Shown here in pieces: positions 41,001-49,121 of a DNA stretch of 64,000 nucleotides. The DNA comes from Pseudofrankia inefficax (GTDB taxonomy: Bacteria; Actinomycetota; Actinomycetes; Frankiales; Frankiaceae), in assembly GCF_000166135.1 (NCBI RefSeq), contig NC_014666.1, positions 1,488,001-1,552,000 on the forward strand. Direction: 5' to 3'. Made by a program: the position numbers and the translations under genes. The first letter of the stretch is position 1. Each line of letters starts with the position of its first letter. The notes below the pieces were generated by a model that searched no databases, was not told the DNA's origin, and saw nothing but the letters and a program-made list of their open reading frames with translations.

Positions 41001-43561
41001 CGCCCGCCCGCGGCCTGGTGCTGGATGCCGTCGTCGAGGTGATCGGTTCGCAGACGGGTTATCCGGCGGAGATGCTGGAGCCGGGTCTTGACCTGGAGGC
41101 GGATCTGTCGATCGATTCGATCAAGCGGACGGAGATTTTGGGGGAGTTGGCGGGTCGGCTGGGTCTGGCTGGTGCCGAGGGTGGCGAGCTGGATGAGTCG
41201 GTGGTGGAGGAGTTGGCGGCGATCAAGACGGTGGACGGGATCGTCGACTGGATCGTCGCGCACGGCGGCGGCTCGGCCGGCGCGGCTGGTTCCGCCGCCG
41301 CGGTGACGCCGTCCGCCGGGGTCGTGCCGCCCGGCGCGGTGCCCGCGCAGCCGACTCCGGCCAGGTTCGGCACGCCCTTCCAGGCCGGCCCGGGCCTGTC
41401 GACAGCCCCGCCGTCGCGCAACGGCTCGTCCCACAACGGCGCCGCGCACAACGGCTCGTCTGGCAACGGCCTGTCCGGCGGCGGCTCGTCCCAGCCCGGG
41501 GCGCATGTCCCGTCCCGAGCGGACGCGCCGCCAGCCGTCGCGACGCTGGACGCCGGCCCGCGGCCGGTGGGCCGTGGCGTGGTGTTGGACGCGGTGGTGG
41601 AGGTGATCGGTTCGCAGACGGGTTATCCGGCGGAGATGCTGGAGCCGGGTCTTGACCTGGAGGCGGATCTGTCGATCGATTCGATCAAGCGGACGGAGAT
41701 TTTGGGGGAGTTGGCGGGTCGGCTGGGTCTGGCTGGTGCCGAGGGTGGCGAGCTGGATGAGTCGGTGGTGGAGGAGTTGGCGGCGATCAAGACGGTGGAC
41801 GGGATCGTCGACTGGATCGTCGCGCACACCAGCGCCGCCGCCGCGGGTGCGGCCGAGACCACCCCGGCCGCCGCCGCCGCGAGCACACGGATTCCGCTGC
41901 GCAGGTTCGTCGTCGAGCCGGTCCCGCTGCCGGCCGCGCCGAGCGTGGCCGAGGCGCTAGCTCGGTTGGGTGCCGCCCGTCCGGGCGGGCCTGGCCCGCT
42001 GGCCGGCGGCCGGTTCGCCGTCGTCGAGGGCGGCCTCGGCGTCGGCCTGGAGCTCGCCGACCTGCTGGAGCAGGCGGGCGCCGCGGTCCGGCTGCTCGAC
42101 GCCGGGGCTCCCGACCTGGCCGACCAGGTAGCCAGCGGCGTCGCGGCCGACGGGCTGCTCTGGGTCGCCGCGCTGGACGCGGGCACCGGGTCGGCCGCCG
42201 AACTGCCCGGCGCGTTCGCCGCGCTGAAGGCCGCGGTGCTCGGCCCGCGTGCCGCCGGTGGTGGCGGCGGTACCCGCCGGCTCGTGCTCGCCAGTGGCCT
42301 CGGCGGCGACTTCGGCCGCCGCGCCGCGGCCGGCGTGGACCCCGGCCCGGCCGCCGGCGCCGGCTTCGCCGGCCTCGCCCGGACGCTCGCCCACGAGCTG
42401 CCGGACGTCGCCGTTCGGGTGGTCGACGTCGACCCGAAGGACGCGCCGCGCCGGATCGCCGAGTCGCTGCTCGCCGAGATGCTCGCCACCGACGCCCCGC
42501 TGGTCGTGGGCCACCGCGACGGCGTCCGTTCGGCCCTGCGGGTCGTCCCGGTCGAGCTCGCCGCGCCGGTGTCGGCCGGGCTGGAGACAGCCGGGCTGGG
42601 TCCGGACTCGGTGGTGCTGCTGACCGGCGGCGCCCGCGGGATCACCGCCCTGCTGGCGGTGGAGATCGCCCGTCGGTCCGGCGCGCACGTCGAGCTGGTC
42701 GGCCGGACCCCGCCGCCCGCCGCCCCCGAGGACCCGGCGACCGCCGGTGCCCTCGACGCCCCGGCGCTGCGCCGCGCCCTGATCGCCACGGGGATGCGCA
42801 AGCCGGCCGAGATCGAGGCCCGCCTCGCCCGGCTGCTCGCCGAGCGCGAGGTCCGGGCGACCCTCGCCGAGCTCGAGCGCACCGCGGCCGGCGTCCGCTA
42901 CCACGCCGTCGACGTCCGCGACGCCGCCGCCGTGCGGGCCGTGGTCGCCGACGTCTACGCCCGGCACGGCCGGCTCGACGGCGTCGTCCACGGCGCCGGT
43001 GTGCTGGAGGACCGGCTGGTCCGGGACAAGACGCCCGAGTCGTTCGCCCGGGTGTACTCGACCAAGGTCGACGGGGCCCGGGCGCTGCTCGGCGCCCTGC
43101 GCCGGGACCGCTGCCTGCGCGAGACCGGTTCCGCCGCGCCGAGCGGTCCCGACCTCGGCGGGCCCGGGTTCGTCGTCCTGTTCGGCAGCGTCGCCGGCGT
43201 GTTCGGCAACCGCGGCCAGGTCGACTACGCCGCGGCCAACGACACCCTCGACGCGCTCGCGCACGCGCACGCCGGGGTGTTCCGGACCTACCGGCAGACC
43301 GCCCAGCCCGGCTCCGCCGAGCCGGCGGGAGTCCCGGGCCGGGTCGTCAGCGTCGACTGGGGCCCCTGGCGCGCCGAGGGCGGCGGCATGGTGTCGGCCG
43401 AGCTGGAGCGTGAGTACGCCCGGCGCGGGATCGGCCTGATCGAACCAGCCGAGGGGGTCGCGGCGCTGCTGCACGAGCTGTCCAGCCCCCAGGCCCCGGG
43501 GACGCAGGGCCCGGCACAGGTCGTCTACCTGTGCGGCGAGGCGGATGCCCTCCATGGCTGA
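35039..43561 (+). CDS. Iterative lipid/polyketide synthase: flavin domains-KS-AT-ACP-ACP-ACP-KR
   Basis: This 2840-aa synthase starts at the ATG at 35039, eight bases after AGGAGG. It opens with two FabK/nitronate-monooxygenase-like halves. The first (about 40-290) has GSEAGGLVG with Leu179 where a His is expected. The second (about 395-750) has GRECGGHVG with His530 intact and is the likely FMN-dependent enoyl reductase, by analogy with PfaD and FabK. KS spans 781-1245 (Cys987 in DAACASS; EAHATGT; KSQIGHTKCAAG). AT spans 1366-1670 (Ser1460 in GHSYGE). Three ACPs carry Ser1902, Ser2027 and Ser2215 in DLSIDSIKR. KR spans about 2520-2800 (Ser2717, Tyr2730, Asn2734). KS-AT-ACPn-KR is the PfaA order; fusion of the reductase at the front is unusual. 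The gene overlaps the second synthase. The product is unknown, probably a reduced or hydroxylated long acyl chain. Confidence 0.95.
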   Translation: MTRTSSQRDPVRPTRPGDAATASVPTASTLPAPATAARELVAVVTPFAEPNAALVAAVERAGGLGVLDLGRDATRARRALADAARWCDAFAVRVGPAAPLRPADLPAGVDTVLLADPDLLAATRPTGTAEPAEWDVASAAGPAAQRRVLVEVTSVAGARAALAAGADGVVARGSEAGGLVGDLTTFTLLQHLRAASLTTRSGAPAPFWAAGGIGPHSAAGAVALGAAGVVLDAQLALVREVELPAEVASAIRAMDGSETTLLGDHRVYIRPDLPVARLAATPANDPARPRATGETAADLRDTGGEIASDGTLPAGTGATPSAAEIATRLGAKDLRAQLLPIGQDGAFAGPLADLYVTASGVVGAVRAAIGDQLATAASLRPLAPGAPFAAARGLRYPLAQGPMTRVSDVPAFAKAVADGGGLPFLALALLTGEQSRALLTETAELLGDAPWGVGVLGFAPPEVRNAQLEAVLAVRPPCALIAGGRPAQATPLEAAGIDTFLHVPSPGLLDRFVADGARKFVFEGRECGGHVGPRASFALWEAQVAGLLAAGERAGGTFFEELHLLFAGGVHDEASAAAVAAVAAPLAARGAKVGALMGTAYLFTDEAVTSGAIQAGFQDAALACERTVLLETSPGHATRCVRSPFVDTFLAARADLAAAGRGRQEMWAELESLNLGRLRIASKGVRRDGGALVTVDPATQAAEGMFMIGQVAALRAERTTVPALHEQVTTGAGDALARRAAELGLAAAEVPAQAGTDAAHEGTRRDAAARSVAAVRETARPLDIAIVGMAAVFPGAPDVETFWANIVSGVDAVTEVPADRFDADRFYAEDAFVKDAGKMTPSKWGGFLPPIPFDALAYGIPPRSLRSIETGQLLALEVAARALRDAGYDTGIGGQDKAGGRRRAGRAFDRSRTSVVFGAEAGADLSGAYGLRAGFRALLGDLPAELDDHLPELDEDSFPGILANVIAGRVANRLDLGGSNFTVDAACASSFAALDAACKELAAGNADMVLCGGADTHNGLNDFLMFASVHALSPSGKCASFDSSADGITLGEGVAVVVLKRLADAERDGDRIQAVVRAVAGSSDGRALGLTAPRRAGQVLSLERAYGRAGVSPSEVGLVEAHATGTVVGDRTELSTLTDVFSEHGAEPGSITVGSVKSQIGHTKCAAGMAGLIKATRALAAGVRPPTLHVTKPNPAWEAGSSPFAFERTARPWAAPAAERHAGVSAFGFGGTNFHVVLSAYDGAPEPAHGLGLWPAELFVVRGADRAAAARRLDRLAELAETNESAGRPWRLRDLARTVADDRSGPVQLAFVVADLDELPTALARARSFQADPRAGLFVAPDKADQTDRADQTDRADQTDDTAGPGRVGFLFPGQGSQRPGMLADLFVAFPRLRELLAHGPHLADTMFPPAPFGRAEADAQAAAITDTRAAQPILGLADLAMADLLGSLGIRADDLAGHSYGELVALTVAGVLDRADLVGLSEARAAAILAAAGDDPGTMAAVSATAEKTRAALAAAGGLAEQVVLANQNAPKQTVISGTTAAVGAALTALSAAGLTAKQIPVAAAFHSPVVAGAAATLADVLAGLDVRPADARVWSNTTGAPYPGTGDEVRATLAGQVAAPVRFVEQVEAMYAAGVRTFVEVGPGRVLTGLVGKILAGRPHRAVATDVAGEPGLRRLLLAVAELAAAGVPVDVAPLFAGRDAKAVAVADAPRRPGWLVDGAFVRTADGRPVAGGLKPPTVLSLAAPLVPAATPGSVLLPAEPDASRPVDAAVLEFLRTTRDLVAAQRDVVLGYLGQGGARDLGHDGALLDGLGLGSVAPQAFHPGGAQPAGRALAIPAQAVPVEPVAAQAPATASNGVPAGPVGRGVVLDAVVEVIGSQTGYPAEMLEPGLDLEADLSIDSIKRTEILGELAGRLGLAGAEGGELDESVVEELAAIKTVDGIVDWIVARAPRTAQPGPDGPAAPAGGPIPAGSVPAGAAQPPTLAGPPARGLVLDAVVEVIGSQTGYPAEMLEPGLDLEADLSIDSIKRTEILGELAGRLGLAGAEGGELDESVVEELAAIKTVDGIVDWIVAHGGGSAGAAGSAAAVTPSAGVVPPGAVPAQPTPARFGTPFQAGPGLSTAPPSRNGSSHNGAAHNGSSGNGLSGGGSSQPGAHVPSRADAPPAVATLDAGPRPVGRGVVLDAVVEVIGSQTGYPAEMLEPGLDLEADLSIDSIKRTEILGELAGRLGLAGAEGGELDESVVEELAAIKTVDGIVDWIVAHTSAAAAGAAETTPAAAAASTRIPLRRFVVEPVPLPAAPSVAEALARLGAARPGGPGPLAGGRFAVVEGGLGVGLELADLLEQAGAAVRLLDAGAPDLADQVASGVAADGLLWVAALDAGTGSAAELPGAFAALKAAVLGPRAAGGGGGTRRLVLASGLGGDFGRRAAAGVDPGPAAGAGFAGLARTLAHELPDVAVRVVDVDPKDAPRRIAESLLAEMLATDAPLVVGHRDGVRSALRVVPVELAAPVSAGLETAGLGPDSVVLLTGGARGITALLAVEIARRSGAHVELVGRTPPPAAPEDPATAGALDAPALRRALIATGMRKPAEIEARLARLLAEREVRATLAELERTAAGVRYHAVDVRDAAAVRAVVADVYARHGRLDGVVHGAGVLEDRLVRDKTPESFARVYSTKVDGARALLGALRRDRCLRETGSAAPSGPDLGGPGFVVLFGSVAGVFGNRGQVDYAAANDTLDALAHAHAGVFRTYRQTAQPGSAEPAGVPGRVVSVDWGPWRAEGGGMVSAELEREYARRGIGLIEPAEGVAALLHELSSPQAPGTQGPAQVVYLCGEADALHG
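39068..39121. repeat. 18-bp in-frame repeat in the KS-AT linker
   Basis: Three copies of an 18-bp unit beginning GCCGACCAGACCGAC start at 39068, 39086 and 39104. They encode an Ala-Asp-Gln-Thr-Asp-Arg repeat in the linker between KS and AT, where length change should be tolerated. Confidence 0.88.
40623..40884 (+). repeat. ACP1-coding direct repeat
   Basis: This 262-bp segment is identical at every base to 41562-41823 (ACP3), and its last 224 bp are identical to 41036-41259 (ACP2). Its codons favour GGT, GAT, TTG, GCG and ATT, while the flanking gene prefers C-ending codons. Silent sites match too, so homogenisation or recent duplication is implied. Confidence 0.97.
41036..41263 (+). repeat. 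ACP2-coding direct repeat
   Basis: These 228 bp are identical to 41600-41827. The boundary is sharp: just upstream, the same amino acids are encoded by ordinary C-ending codons (GTCGTC here, GTGGTG in ACP1). This looks like the edge of a gene-conversion tract. Confidence 0.97.
41562..41827 (+). repeat. ACP3-coding direct repeat
   Basis: The third copy shares 262 bp with ACP1 and 228 bp with ACP2 without a mismatch. The copies are offset by 939 and 564 bp, both multiples of three. The linkers between copies differ fully, with an Asn-Gly-Ser-rich one before this copy. Confidence 0.97.
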
Positions 43562-46500
43562 TCACCCCAGGGCGGGCCACCTCGGTCCCGACGGCGGCGG
43601 CGGTGAGCCGGTCGCGATCGTCGGCATGGCCGCGCTGTACCCGGGTGCCGGTGACCTGGACCGCTACTGGGCGAACATCGTCGGCGGGGTCGACGCGATC
43701 CGGGAGGCCCCGCCCGGCCGCTGGGACGACGAGTTCCACCGGCCCGAGGCGGCCGCGACCGCCCCGCCGCCCGGGACGCCCCGCGCCGACCGGCTCTACA
43801 CCCGCCGCGGCGGGTTCGTCGACGAGCTCGCGACCTTCGACCCGACCGAGTTCGGCATCATGCCGATCGCGGTCGAGTGGGCCGAGCCGGACCAGATGCT
43901 CGCGCTGCGCCTCGCCGCCGAGGCGATCTCCGACGCGGGTGGCGCCGACCGGCTGGCCGACCGCGACCGCGTCGGCGTCGTGCTCGGCCGCGGCGGCTAC
44001 TTCGGCCCGGCGTTCGCCCGGATCGAGCAGCGGGTCAAGACCGCCCGCCAGGTCGCCGTGACCCTGCGCGAGGTGCTGCCGGACCTGCCGGACGAGGCGA
44101 TCGAGCGGGTCCACGACGCGTTCGTCGCGAAGCTCGGCCCGGAGCGGCCTGAGGCGGCCATCGGGCTGGTCCCGAACCTGGCCGCGTCCCGGATCGCCAA
44201 CCGGCTCGACCTGCGCGGCCCCGCGTACACCGTCGACGCCGCCTGCGCCTCGTCGCTGGTCGCCGTCGACGCCGGGGTCCGCGAGCTGCGCCTCGGCCGC
44301 GCCGACACGATGATCGTCGGCGGGGCGCACATCGTGCACGAGCCGACCTTCTGGTCCACTTTCGCGATGCTGCGGGCGCTCTCGCCGTCCCAGCGGATCC
44401 GGCCGTTCGACAAGAGCGCCGACGGGGTGCTCATCGGCGAGGGCGTCGGTCTGGTGGTGCTGCGCCGGCTCACCGACGCCCTGGCCGCCGGCGACCCGAT
44501 CCAGGCGGTCGTGCGCGGCACCGGGATGGCCAGCGACGGGCGGACGTCCTCGCTGATGTCGACCGCGGCGCAGGGCCAGGCCCGCGCCGTCCGCCGGGCC
44601 TGGGCCGACGCCGGGCTGGACCCGCGCGCGCCGGGCGCCGTCGGCCTGATCGAGGCGCACGGCACCGCGACCCCGACCGGTGACGCCGCCGAGCTCGAAA
44701 GCATGGCCGAGGTCTTCGGCCCGGGGGGGCCGGGCCAGGCGCCGATCGGGCTCGGCTCGGTCAAGTCGATGATCGGGCACACGATGCCCGCCGCGGGCGC
44801 CGCCGGCCTGATCAAGGCGGCCCTGGCGCTGCGCAACCGGACCCTGCCGCCGACGCTGCACTGCGACGACCCGCACCCCGCGTTCGCCGGCACCCGGTTC
44901 GCCCCGGTGCTGACCGCGATGCCGTGGGCCGAGCCGGCCGGTGGCGGACCGCGCCGGGCCGGGGTGAACGCCTTCGGCTTCGGCGGCATCAACGCGCACG
45001 CTGTCCTGGAGGAGGCACCCGACCGGACGGCCCCGTCGCCGGCCGGCACCTTCCCGGCACCCGTCGCCGTCCCCGTCGCCCTGGCGGCAGACCCGGCGGT
45101 GACACCAGCGGCAGACCCGGCGGTGACACCAGCGGCAGACCCGGCCGCGGAGCCGGTGCTCCTGCTCGCCGCCGCGACGCCCGCCGAGCTCGCCGCCCAG
45201 CTCGCCGTCCCCGACGCGGAGCTGCTCGCCCGCGACGACGCCGCCAGCCCGCCGACCGGCGGACCCTGCCGGCTCGCGCTGGTCGCGCCGACGCCGCGCC
45301 GGCTGGCCCTGGCCCGCACGATCGTCAAGCGCGGCACCCCGTGGCGCGGCCGCAACGACCTGTGGTTCACCCCGAACCCGCTGCTCGGCTGGCCACCCGC
45401 CGCCGACCGGCCGGCCGCCGGTGGCCCTCGCGCGGTCCCAGCTCCGCGCGCGCCCGAGACAGAGCGGGCCGGGCGGCTCGCGTTCCTGTTCTGCGGGCTG
45501 GAGGACAAGTTCGCCCCGCGGATCGACGACGTCTGCGCGCACTTCGACCTGCCGCTGCCGGACCTGGGCGAGACGGGCGTGCTCGGCGGGCACGGCCGGG
45601 CCAGCGTCGAGGTCGGCCGGGTGCTCGACCTCGCGCTGCGCCGGCTCGGGATCGTCCCCGACCTGGTCGGCGGGCACAGCATCGGCGAGTGGAACGCGAT
45701 GATCTCGTCGGGCATGGTCCCGAACGACTACGTCGACGCTTTCATCGGCGGCTTCGACCCCGGGTCGGTCGAGGTGCCGGGGGTCATCTTCGGCGCGGTC
45801 GGCTGCGGCGTGGAGCTGGTCGCCGAGGCGATCGCCGGCCTGCCGGACGTCGTCGTGTCGCACGACAACTGCCCGCACCAGTCGGTGATCTGTGGCAAGG
45901 AGGCAAGCGTCACCGAGGCGCTGGCCCGGCTGCGGGCCCAGGGCGTGCTCGGCCAGGTGCTGCCGTTCCGCTCCGGGTTCCACTCGCCGTTCCTGCGGCC
46001 CTACCTGGACCTCGCCCCCTCGCCGATCGCCGCGATGCCGCTGGCCAGCCCGGACGTCCCGGTCTGGTCGGCGACCACCGTCGAGCCCTACCCGGCCGAC
46101 GCCGAAGCGATCCGCGAGCTGGCCGTGCGCCACCTGGTGGAGCCGGTGCGGTTCCGCCAGCTCACCGAGCGGCTGCACGCCGACGGCGTCCGGATGTTCG
46201 TCCAGGTCGGTGTCGGCAGCGTCGCCGGCTTCGTCGACGACACGCTGGCCGTGAGCGCTCGGGCCGACGCGGCCGCGCCGGGCGAGGCGCCTGCTTCGGA
46301 TCACGTGACCGTCGTGTCCAACAGTCCGAAGCGGTCCGGCCTCGACCAGCTGCGCCGGGTCGCGGCCGCCGTCTGGGCGGAGGGCGGCGCGCCCCGGCTG
46401 GACCTGCTGCCCTGCCGCCACCGCCCGTCGGCGGCGCCGGCCGTGGCCGAGCCAGTCGTCCGCGCGCCGGCCGAGACCGCGTCGCCGGCGGCCCCGCCGG

Positions 46501-49037
46501 CGCGGCGCGGCGGGCGCCCAGCGCTGCTGCGGCTGGGCTCGCCGATGGTCCGACTCGGGCCGGACGCTGCGGCGCTGCTCGGCGACCACACGTCCGTGGG
46601 CCGGCCCACCGCCGTGCCTGCCCACGGTCCCCTTCCCGCCGCCGCGCGGACCGAGCGGGCCGTCACCGCCAGTCGAAGCGACCGCGAGCTCACCGCGGCC
46701 GGGGCGGCCGAGCATCCGGTGCTCGCGGAACTCGGGCTGGCGCTGGCGGAGACGGCCTCGGTGCTCGCGGACGTCCAGGCCAGCTGGGACCGGCGCCGGG
46801 CCACGGTGCCGGCCGCGTCCTCCTGGTCACCCGGTTCGGTGCTGACCAGGCCACGGCCCGCCCCGGCTGGTCCTGCCGGTCCGGCCGCGCCGCAGGCACC
46901 GGCGGCGTCACTCGCGCCGCCGGCGCCGCCCGCACCGCCGCGTGCCGCGCCGGTCACGGTCGGCCGGTCGGGCCCGATCACGAGGACGGTGCGCCGGACG
47001 CTCTCGCTGCCGGAGCTGCCGCACGTCATCGACCACTGCTTCTACCGGCAGCCACCCGGCTGGAAGGACCTGTCCGACCGCTTCCCGGTCATGCCGATGA
47101 CCGCCGTGCTGCAGATGATGATCGACGAGGCGCGGGCGCTCGCCCCCGGGCGGGTGGTCGTCGCCGTCCGGGACGTCCGGGCGCTGCGCTGGGTCGCCAT
47201 CGAGCCGGCGGTCGAGGTGACCATCGCCTGCACCGAGCTGCCCGACGGCGCGGTCCGGGTCTCGATGGACGGCTACGCCCGGGTGACCGTCGTGTTCGGT
47301 GACGCCTTCCCCGCGGCCCCCGCGCACACGTCGTCCAGCGTGGACCTGCCTCCAGACGGGCGGCTTGCCGACGAGGTCCCGTCGCCGCACCAGGCGGCGG
47401 AGCTCTACGGCGGCCGGTGGATGTTCCACGGCCCCAGCTACCAGGGCATCACCCACGTGGACGCGATCGCGCCGCTGGGCGCCCGCGGCCAGCTGGTCGT
47501 CACCGGCGCTCCGGGCGCGCTGCTCGACACGATCGGGCAGCTCTACGGCTACTGGGCCACCCAGTACCTCGACGTCGACTCGCTGCTGCTGCCACAGGCC
47601 GTCACCGAGATGCGCTTCTACGGCCCCGACCCGGCCCCCGGCGACCGGATGACCTGCGTGACCCGCATCCGCGACATCGCGGCCAAGACCGTCACGGCCG
47701 ACCTGGAGGTCCGGGCGGCGGACGGCACGGTCTGGTGCGAGGTCACCGGCTGGACCGACCGACGGTTCACCGCGAACGCCTGGCTGTGGCTGCTGATGCG
47801 CGACCCGGAGCGCAACACCGTCGCCGAGCCACGCCCGGATGGCTGGGTCGTCGTCCCCGACTACTGGCGCGACATCGCCTCCCGCGAGCTGGTCGTCCGG
47901 CACTTCCTGGACGCCGGGCGCCGCCAGGTGCTGACCGGGAAGAACCCGCGCGCCGCCCGCGAATGGCTGCTCGGCCGGATCGCGGCGTCCGACGCCGTCC
48001 GCCGCTGGCTGTGGGCCCGCGGCGCCGGGCCGGTCTGGGGCATCGAGATCACCGTCGACAACGACGCGAGCGGCCGCCCGGTGATCACCAAGGTCCCGGA
48101 GCGGCCGGGCATCCCGGCCGGGCCGCTGCCCAACCTCTCGATCGCGCACAAGGTCGACCTGGCCGTCGCGCTGGTCGACTCCGAGGGCGACGTCGGCATC
48201 GACCTGGAGACCGTCGCGGTGCGCACCCCCGGGGCCTACGCGGCCGGGCTCACCCCGGCCGAGCGTCAACTGCACGCCGCGCTGGTCGCGGGTGCCGCCG
48301 ACCCGAAGCACAACGCCGACGCCGTCCGGCCCCCCGCCGAGGCAGCCCAGGCGGACCTGGCCGAGACCGGCCCAGGCGGCGAGGACGAGGCCGGCCAGCT
48401 GGCCGCGGCCGCCTGGTTCGCCCGGATCTGGGCGGCCAAGGAGGCGGTCGCCAAGGCGGACGGCACCGGGCTGCTGGGCCGGCCACGCCGGTTCGTCGTC
48501 GATCTGGTCGTCCCCGTCGGCGCCGGCGTGAGCGACTCCGGCGCCGACCTGGCCGTCGAGCTCGGTCTGGACGTCGGAAGTCCGGAGATCGTCGGGCCGG
48601 ACCAGGTGACCGCCGACGGCATCAAGTCGCCGCCGCCACGCCCCGCCGAGTCGGCACACGCCGAGCCGCCGTTGCTGCTGAGAGTCACCGTGCTTGCCGA
48701 CCCGGCGCCGGCCCAGGCCGCCGACGGTGACGAGGCGGCGGGGACTGTGACCCGGGTCCCCGCCGGGGCGGGGACTGTGACCCGGGTCCCCGCCGGGGCG
48801 GGGACTGTGACCGGCTACCTGCGCCGACGGTGGGTGGCGCTGCGTACCGTCGACGGCATGGGCCGGGTGCGGCGGGAGACCGGCGGCGGCGACGCCGTCC
48901 GGATCGGTGACCACATCGTGGCCTGGACGTCGCCCTCCGTCGAGCGAGCCGCCCGGGCCCGCCTGCCGCGGGCCTTATCCGAGCTGGTCCCGGCGGACCA
49001 GGCCATCGAGGCCGGCGACCACGTCGGCGGCGAGTAG
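43545..49037 (+). CDS. Iterative lipid/polyketide synthase: KS-AT-DH-phosphopantetheinyl transferase
   Basis: This 1830-aa partner synthase overlaps the first by 17 bp (ATG 43545; a second ATG at 43554 would give 8 bp). KS (about 22-460) keeps its triad (Cys234 in DAACASS, EAHGTATP, KSMIGHTMP), so it is not an obvious chain-length factor. AT (about 645-905) has Ser712 in GHSIGE. A hot-dog dehydratase (about 1150-1420) shows LPHVIDHCF (His1160/His1164) and DTIGQ (Asp1328, Gln1332). The C-terminus (about 1500-1660) is an Sfp-type phosphopantetheinyl transferase with VGIDLE and WAAKEAVAKADG, which should arm the ACPs of this system. A C-terminal PPTase also occurs in enediyne synthases. The rest of the C-terminus is a repeat-bearing tail. 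It supplies the dehydration and activation steps missing from the first protein. Confidence 0.93.
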   Translation: MPSMADHPRAGHLGPDGGGGEPVAIVGMAALYPGAGDLDRYWANIVGGVDAIREAPPGRWDDEFHRPEAAATAPPPGTPRADRLYTRRGGFVDELATFDPTEFGIMPIAVEWAEPDQMLALRLAAEAISDAGGADRLADRDRVGVVLGRGGYFGPAFARIEQRVKTARQVAVTLREVLPDLPDEAIERVHDAFVAKLGPERPEAAIGLVPNLAASRIANRLDLRGPAYTVDAACASSLVAVDAGVRELRLGRADTMIVGGAHIVHEPTFWSTFAMLRALSPSQRIRPFDKSADGVLIGEGVGLVVLRRLTDALAAGDPIQAVVRGTGMASDGRTSSLMSTAAQGQARAVRRAWADAGLDPRAPGAVGLIEAHGTATPTGDAAELESMAEVFGPGGPGQAPIGLGSVKSMIGHTMPAAGAAGLIKAALALRNRTLPPTLHCDDPHPAFAGTRFAPVLTAMPWAEPAGGGPRRAGVNAFGFGGINAHAVLEEAPDRTAPSPAGTFPAPVAVPVALAADPAVTPAADPAVTPAADPAAEPVLLLAAATPAELAAQLAVPDAELLARDDAASPPTGGPCRLALVAPTPRRLALARTIVKRGTPWRGRNDLWFTPNPLLGWPPAADRPAAGGPRAVPAPRAPETERAGRLAFLFCGLEDKFAPRIDDVCAHFDLPLPDLGETGVLGGHGRASVEVGRVLDLALRRLGIVPDLVGGHSIGEWNAMISSGMVPNDYVDAFIGGFDPGSVEVPGVIFGAVGCGVELVAEAIAGLPDVVVSHDNCPHQSVICGKEASVTEALARLRAQGVLGQVLPFRSGFHSPFLRPYLDLAPSPIAAMPLASPDVPVWSATTVEPYPADAEAIRELAVRHLVEPVRFRQLTERLHADGVRMFVQVGVGSVAGFVDDTLAVSARADAAAPGEAPASDHVTVVSNSPKRSGLDQLRRVAAAVWAEGGAPRLDLLPCRHRPSAAPAVAEPVVRAPAETASPAAPPARRGGRPALLRLGSPMVRLGPDAAALLGDHTSVGRPTAVPAHGPLPAAARTERAVTASRSDRELTAAGAAEHPVLAELGLALAETASVLADVQASWDRRRATVPAASSWSPGSVLTRPRPAPAGPAGPAAPQAPAASLAPPAPPAPPRAAPVTVGRSGPITRTVRRTLSLPELPHVIDHCFYRQPPGWKDLSDRFPVMPMTAVLQMMIDEARALAPGRVVVAVRDVRALRWVAIEPAVEVTIACTELPDGAVRVSMDGYARVTVVFGDAFPAAPAHTSSSVDLPPDGRLADEVPSPHQAAELYGGRWMFHGPSYQGITHVDAIAPLGARGQLVVTGAPGALLDTIGQLYGYWATQYLDVDSLLLPQAVTEMRFYGPDPAPGDRMTCVTRIRDIAAKTVTADLEVRAADGTVWCEVTGWTDRRFTANAWLWLLMRDPERNTVAEPRPDGWVVVPDYWRDIASRELVVRHFLDAGRRQVLTGKNPRAAREWLLGRIAASDAVRRWLWARGAGPVWGIEITVDNDASGRPVITKVPERPGIPAGPLPNLSIAHKVDLAVALVDSEGDVGIDLETVAVRTPGAYAAGLTPAERQLHAALVAGAADPKHNADAVRPPAEAAQADLAETGPGGEDEAGQLAAAAWFARIWAAKEAVAKADGTGLLGRPRRFVVDLVVPVGAGVSDSGADLAVELGLDVGSPEIVGPDQVTADGIKSPPPRPAESAHAEPPLLLRVTVLADPAPAQAADGDEAAGTVTRVPAGAGTVTRVPAGAGTVTGYLRRRWVALRTVDGMGRVRRETGGGDAVRIGDHIVAWTSPSVERAARARLPRALSELVPADQAIEAGDHVGGE
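45087..45145. repeat. 24-bp in-frame repeat in the KS-AT linker
   Basis: The unit beginning GCAGACCCGGCGGTGACACC lies at 45087 and 45111, with a partial copy at 45135. It encodes AADPAVTP repeats between the KS and AT domains of the second synthase. Confidence 0.88.
48741..48813. repeat. 30-bp in-frame repeat in the second synthase tail
   Basis: Two identical 30-bp units (48741-48770 and 48771-48800) and a partial third begin GGGACTGTGACCCGGGTCC. They encode GTVTRVPAGA repeats after the PPTase domain and contain the internal palindrome ACCCGGGT. Confidence 0.92.
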
Positions 49038-49121
49038 CCGGACCGAACCTCCAGCGAACGCAGCCGCCGATCCCGTGAACCCGGAAGACCTGAGCACCCC
49101 TGACGAAGGAGCGCAGACCAC

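Noticed and set aside
35015-41827. Very long open frame (2270 codons) on the minus strand across the first synthase
   Set aside because: It is the mirror of a GC-rich gene with strong third-position bias. Its protein is Arg/Gly/Asp-rich without domains, while the plus-strand frame has complete catalytic motifs.
43545-45020. Chain-length factor instead of ketosynthase in the second synthase
   Set aside because: The Cys in DAACASS and both His motifs are intact, so a PfaC-type inactive partner is not supported.
43347-46715. 1122-codon minus-strand frame across the second synthase
   Set aside because: Same shadow effect. The plus strand encodes KS and AT with all active-site residues.
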